64,000 nt of DNA, from positions 1,528,001 through 1,592,000 of the forward strand of contig NZ_CP011801.1 of assembly GCF_001273775.1 (NCBI RefSeq). Direction: 5' to 3'. The translations under genes and the position numbers were made by a program. The stretch comes from Nitrospira moscoviensis (lineage in GTDB: Bacteria > Nitrospirota > Nitrospiria > Nitrospirales > Nitrospiraceae). The notes under the pieces are model-generated. The model saw only the letters and a program-made list of their open reading frames with translations. It did not search any database and was not told the origin of the DNA. Shown piece after piece: positions 62,168 through 64,000 of this stretch. Position 1 is the first letter of the stretch, and every line of letters begins with the position of its first letter.

Positions 62168-63349
62168 GTGCCCGCTCAATCATTCCTGGATCCGCTCAAA
62201 ATTCACCTCGCCTCCTGGGGACTGAAGCGGTTTACGTCGGACGCGGAGTATTTCGCGTGGCAGCGGGAGATGTTGTCGACCCAGGAGTTGCATCGGCTGC
62301 ATGAGCTCGTCGAGCTGAAGCGTCGAGGCACGGCGGCCGACGAGGCGGCTTTCTACGATGCGACGGCGGCTCCGCGCATCCTTCCTGCTCTCTATAGCCA
62401 GCGCTACGACTACTACGGCGCGATCGGTCCGCTCGTTGCCGCGCGGCTTGCCGATGCGCATTCGGTGCTCGATTTCGGTTGCGGCGTCGGGATCCTCACG
62501 ACCTTCTATGCCGCGCAATTTCCCGAGAAACAGTTTGTGGGCATCGATCGTTCGCCTCAATCGGTCGTGCGAGCCAACGAGGCGGCTGCGGCGCGCGGGC
62601 TCCGCAACGTGCGTTTCGAACAACATGATGTCGAGCAGGGGCCCTGCTCCGGTTCCTACGACGTGATTCTTGCCACCCATGCCTTGGTGCAAGCGGAACA
62701 GGATCCCGGCCTTCCGAGCAGGGATTGGACGACGTTCGAGCGCGACGACGATGCGCAGCGGCAACGGGCGTTTGAAGTCCGTACAGGGATCGGTCTCAAA
62801 TTGGATCAGCTCTGCGCGGGGCTGGCTCCCTACGGACGCCTGATCGTATTTGAGAAGACGAGGCTGTTGGCGAGACGGGTGCCGTTTCAGCGCGCCTTGG
62901 CGGCCCGTGGATTCATGCAGCTGGAGAAGCCGGAATTGATCCGCTATCGGCTCGTCGAGGAAGTGGCGGACGATGGGCCGTTGTATCTGTTGGGACGGGG
63001 AGAAAAGGATGGTTTGCCGTGGGAGGAATCCCCCGAACCGGATGCAGGCCCCCCATTCGACCAAGCCGGCTTCCCGGAGGCCCCGCACCATGCCGCCGAA
63101 CCGCTCTATGAAAATCACTGGCCGTCCGCGCAGCGGGTGTGGGAGGGACTGCGGGGCAAGCGCGTGCTGGAAGAAACGACGAAGCAGGAGTCGGACGGGC
63201 GCCAACTGCACGTGGAGCTGGGCGCGGTCGGCCGCCTGTTCTATCTCTATTGCGCCAACACGTTCGATCAGCGGCAACTCGTCGTGATGCGTCACGCTCA
63301 GCGCCCGGCGCTGGAAGAGTATTACCGGGGCATCGTGCAGGCCGGCTAG
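62168..63349 (+). CDS. SAM-dependent methyltransferase
   Basis: A 393-residue protein with a class I methyltransferase core (about 90-235): VLDFGCGVGILTTFYAAQFP (motif I), FVGIDRSPQSVVRANEAA (acidic loop) and YDVILATHALVQAEQD. The C-terminal 150 residues are unassigned. Start GTG 62168 is 15 bp after the palindromic repeat. Substrate unknown. It converges with the next gene by a 4-bp overlap. Confidence 0.82.
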   Translation: MPAQSFLDPLKIHLASWGLKRFTSDAEYFAWQREMLSTQELHRLHELVELKRRGTAADEAAFYDATAAPRILPALYSQRYDYYGAIGPLVAARLADAHSVLDFGCGVGILTTFYAAQFPEKQFVGIDRSPQSVVRANEAAAARGLRNVRFEQHDVEQGPCSGSYDVILATHALVQAEQDPGLPSRDWTTFERDDDAQRQRAFEVRTGIGLKLDQLCAGLAPYGRLIVFEKTRLLARRVPFQRALAARGFMQLEKPELIRYRLVEEVADDGPLYLLGRGEKDGLPWEESPEPDAGPPFDQAGFPEAPHHAAEPLYENHWPSAQRVWEGLRGKRVLEETTKQESDGRQLHVELGAVGRLFYLYCANTFDQRQLVVMRHAQRPALEEYYRGIVQAG

Positions 63350-63813
63350 GCGCGGACGGCGTCGAGAATGGTCTTGGCCGGCAAATTCCCGTCTCCCGCG
63401 GCGTAACGGAGATCCCCCCGCACCAGCTTCAGCGCGGTGCGTTCCTCGTCGATCTCGCGTGGCGTCCGCACACCCAACCTGCGAAACAGCGCGACGGGCG
63501 GACACCAGCCCTGCACGGCGTGCTGCAACAGAAAGACCGCGACGGCCGCGGGCAGGAGAAGCCACCGCCGGCTCACGAAGCGGGTGAGGGCCACGCCGAT
63601 CAGCGAGATGGCGGCCGCATTCGCTTCCAGAACCCGTTCAATATCCCATTCCCGGTCGAGCTCTTGCAGCCGAAGATCCAGGAGCCGGGGGTCGTGGCTC
63701 GCAAAATATGCGACATTGGCTTCGATCTGTCGCGAGATGCGCTGATTCACCTCGTCGTCGGTGTGCCGCGGCACGCGCTCGGTCGTGGGCGGCAACACCA
63801 TATCGTGCGGCAT
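63346..63813 (-). CDS. DUF2892-like membrane protein
   Basis: A 155-residue protein. ATG 63813 follows a GGAGG, and the N-terminal half is soluble and charged (RHTDDEVNQRISRQIEANVAYF). Two membrane spans follow (about 75-90 and 95-115; AISLIGVALTRFVSR and LLLPAAVAVFLLQHAVQGWCPP), a pattern like DUF2892/YgaP membrane domains. The end is RTALKLVRGDLRY. Family assignment is moderate. Confidence 0.68.
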   Translation of the reverse strand: MPHDMVLPPTTERVPRHTDDEVNQRISRQIEANVAYFASHDPRLLDLRLQELDREWDIERVLEANAAAISLIGVALTRFVSRRWLLLPAAVAVFLLQHAVQGWCPPVALFRRLGVRTPREIDEERTALKLVRGDLRYAAGDGNLPAKTILDAVRA

Positions 63814-64000
63814 CGAATCCTCCCGAGCTCCATCACATCCCGACAGATCCCGCGCGGCACCTCGCAGGGTCCCTAGAATGTCATCGAGAAAGCCCGTATG
63901 GGGAACGGCCACACGTGAAGGGGGCTTTGCACAGGGTAGGAGGCACTGCTTAGTCGTTCGAAGCGAGGCCTTCAGGCTCTATCCAGAAGAACGCGAAAGT
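63814..64000. other. right edge of window, no gene seen
   Basis: The final 187 bp contain no supported feature. The GGAGG for the membrane protein lies just inside. Anything beginning beyond 64,000 cannot be judged. Confidence 0.4.

Noticed and set aside
62180..63565. 461-codon minus-strand frame over the methyltransferase
   Set aside because: Antisense to a methyltransferase with motif I intact.

Overview
The window looks like a piece of a Nitrospira-type (Nitrospirota) chromosome. This is inferred from gene content: a cytoplasmic group 2a-type [NiFe] hydrogenase with its own Rieske/NifU, TPR and NHL accessory genes, a cytochrome P460, several tiny zinc-ribbon proteins and NTP/NDP-exchange-like carriers. 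No marker gene in the window proves the genus.

Layout. Bases 1-3,939 hold the end of a CusA-type metal efflux pump and a small membrane protein. A tRNA-Phe gene lies at 3,940-4,015 (minus strand). From its anticodon loop rightwards the sequence reads as two tandem genomic islands. The 41-bp tRNA 5' half occurs three times (3,977; 25,849; 42,724), together with related left arms (~240 bp) and right arms (~150 bp), each carrying paired AGTGCCAAC repeats. Island A (3,977-25,848) carries an NtrC-type regulator, a sigma-54-like promoter, the hydrogenase small and large subunits, two HiPIP-like Fe-S proteins, a maturation protease, a TPR protein, two small membrane proteins, a NifU-Rieske fusion, an NHL-repeat protein, hypF-hypC-SIS-hypD-hypE-orf-hypA-hypB, a nickel permease, a TonB-like protein, a 59-residue histidine-rich protein and a HigBA-like toxin-antitoxin pair. 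It is close to a self-contained H2-oxidation cassette. Island B (25,849-42,723) carries a nucleotide-carrier-like protein, MlaA, a sigma-54 activator without a sensor domain, a Crp/Fnr regulator, an AhpD-like/YHS/cytochrome P460 group, a PAP2 phosphatase / D15 outer-membrane protein / kinase-like lipoprotein cassette, and a degrading stress-gene tail that includes a nonsense-mutated oxidoreductase. No integrase gene is visible in either island.

From 42,765 onward the content looks like stable chromosome: an FKBP isomerase, two tRNA-Ser genes flanking a zinc-ribbon gene next to serS, a radical SAM protein, rhodanese, Skp/OmpH, an HD-GYP and HEAT-repeat pair, an SGNH hydrolase with thioredoxin, zwf and gnd, a nucleotidyltransferase, threonine aldolase, a second NTP/NDP-carrier-like protein, a secreted beta-helix protein, a ProA-like protein without the catalytic cysteine, a methyltransferase and a small membrane protein.

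How the parts work together. In island A the structural hydrogenase genes sit behind a candidate sigma-54 promoter and just downstream of a matching activator. The HiPIP-like proteins, the NifU-Rieske protein and the small membrane proteins are candidates for carrying electrons from the cytoplasmic hydrogenase to the membrane. The hyp genes and the nickel permease, TonB and His-rich genes supply the metal centre. The most promising new points are the tandem tRNA-Phe islands, the paired HiPIP-like proteins, the His-rich nickel module, the kinase-like/D15/PAP2 cassette and the cysteine-less ProA. All functional links are inferred from sequence and context.
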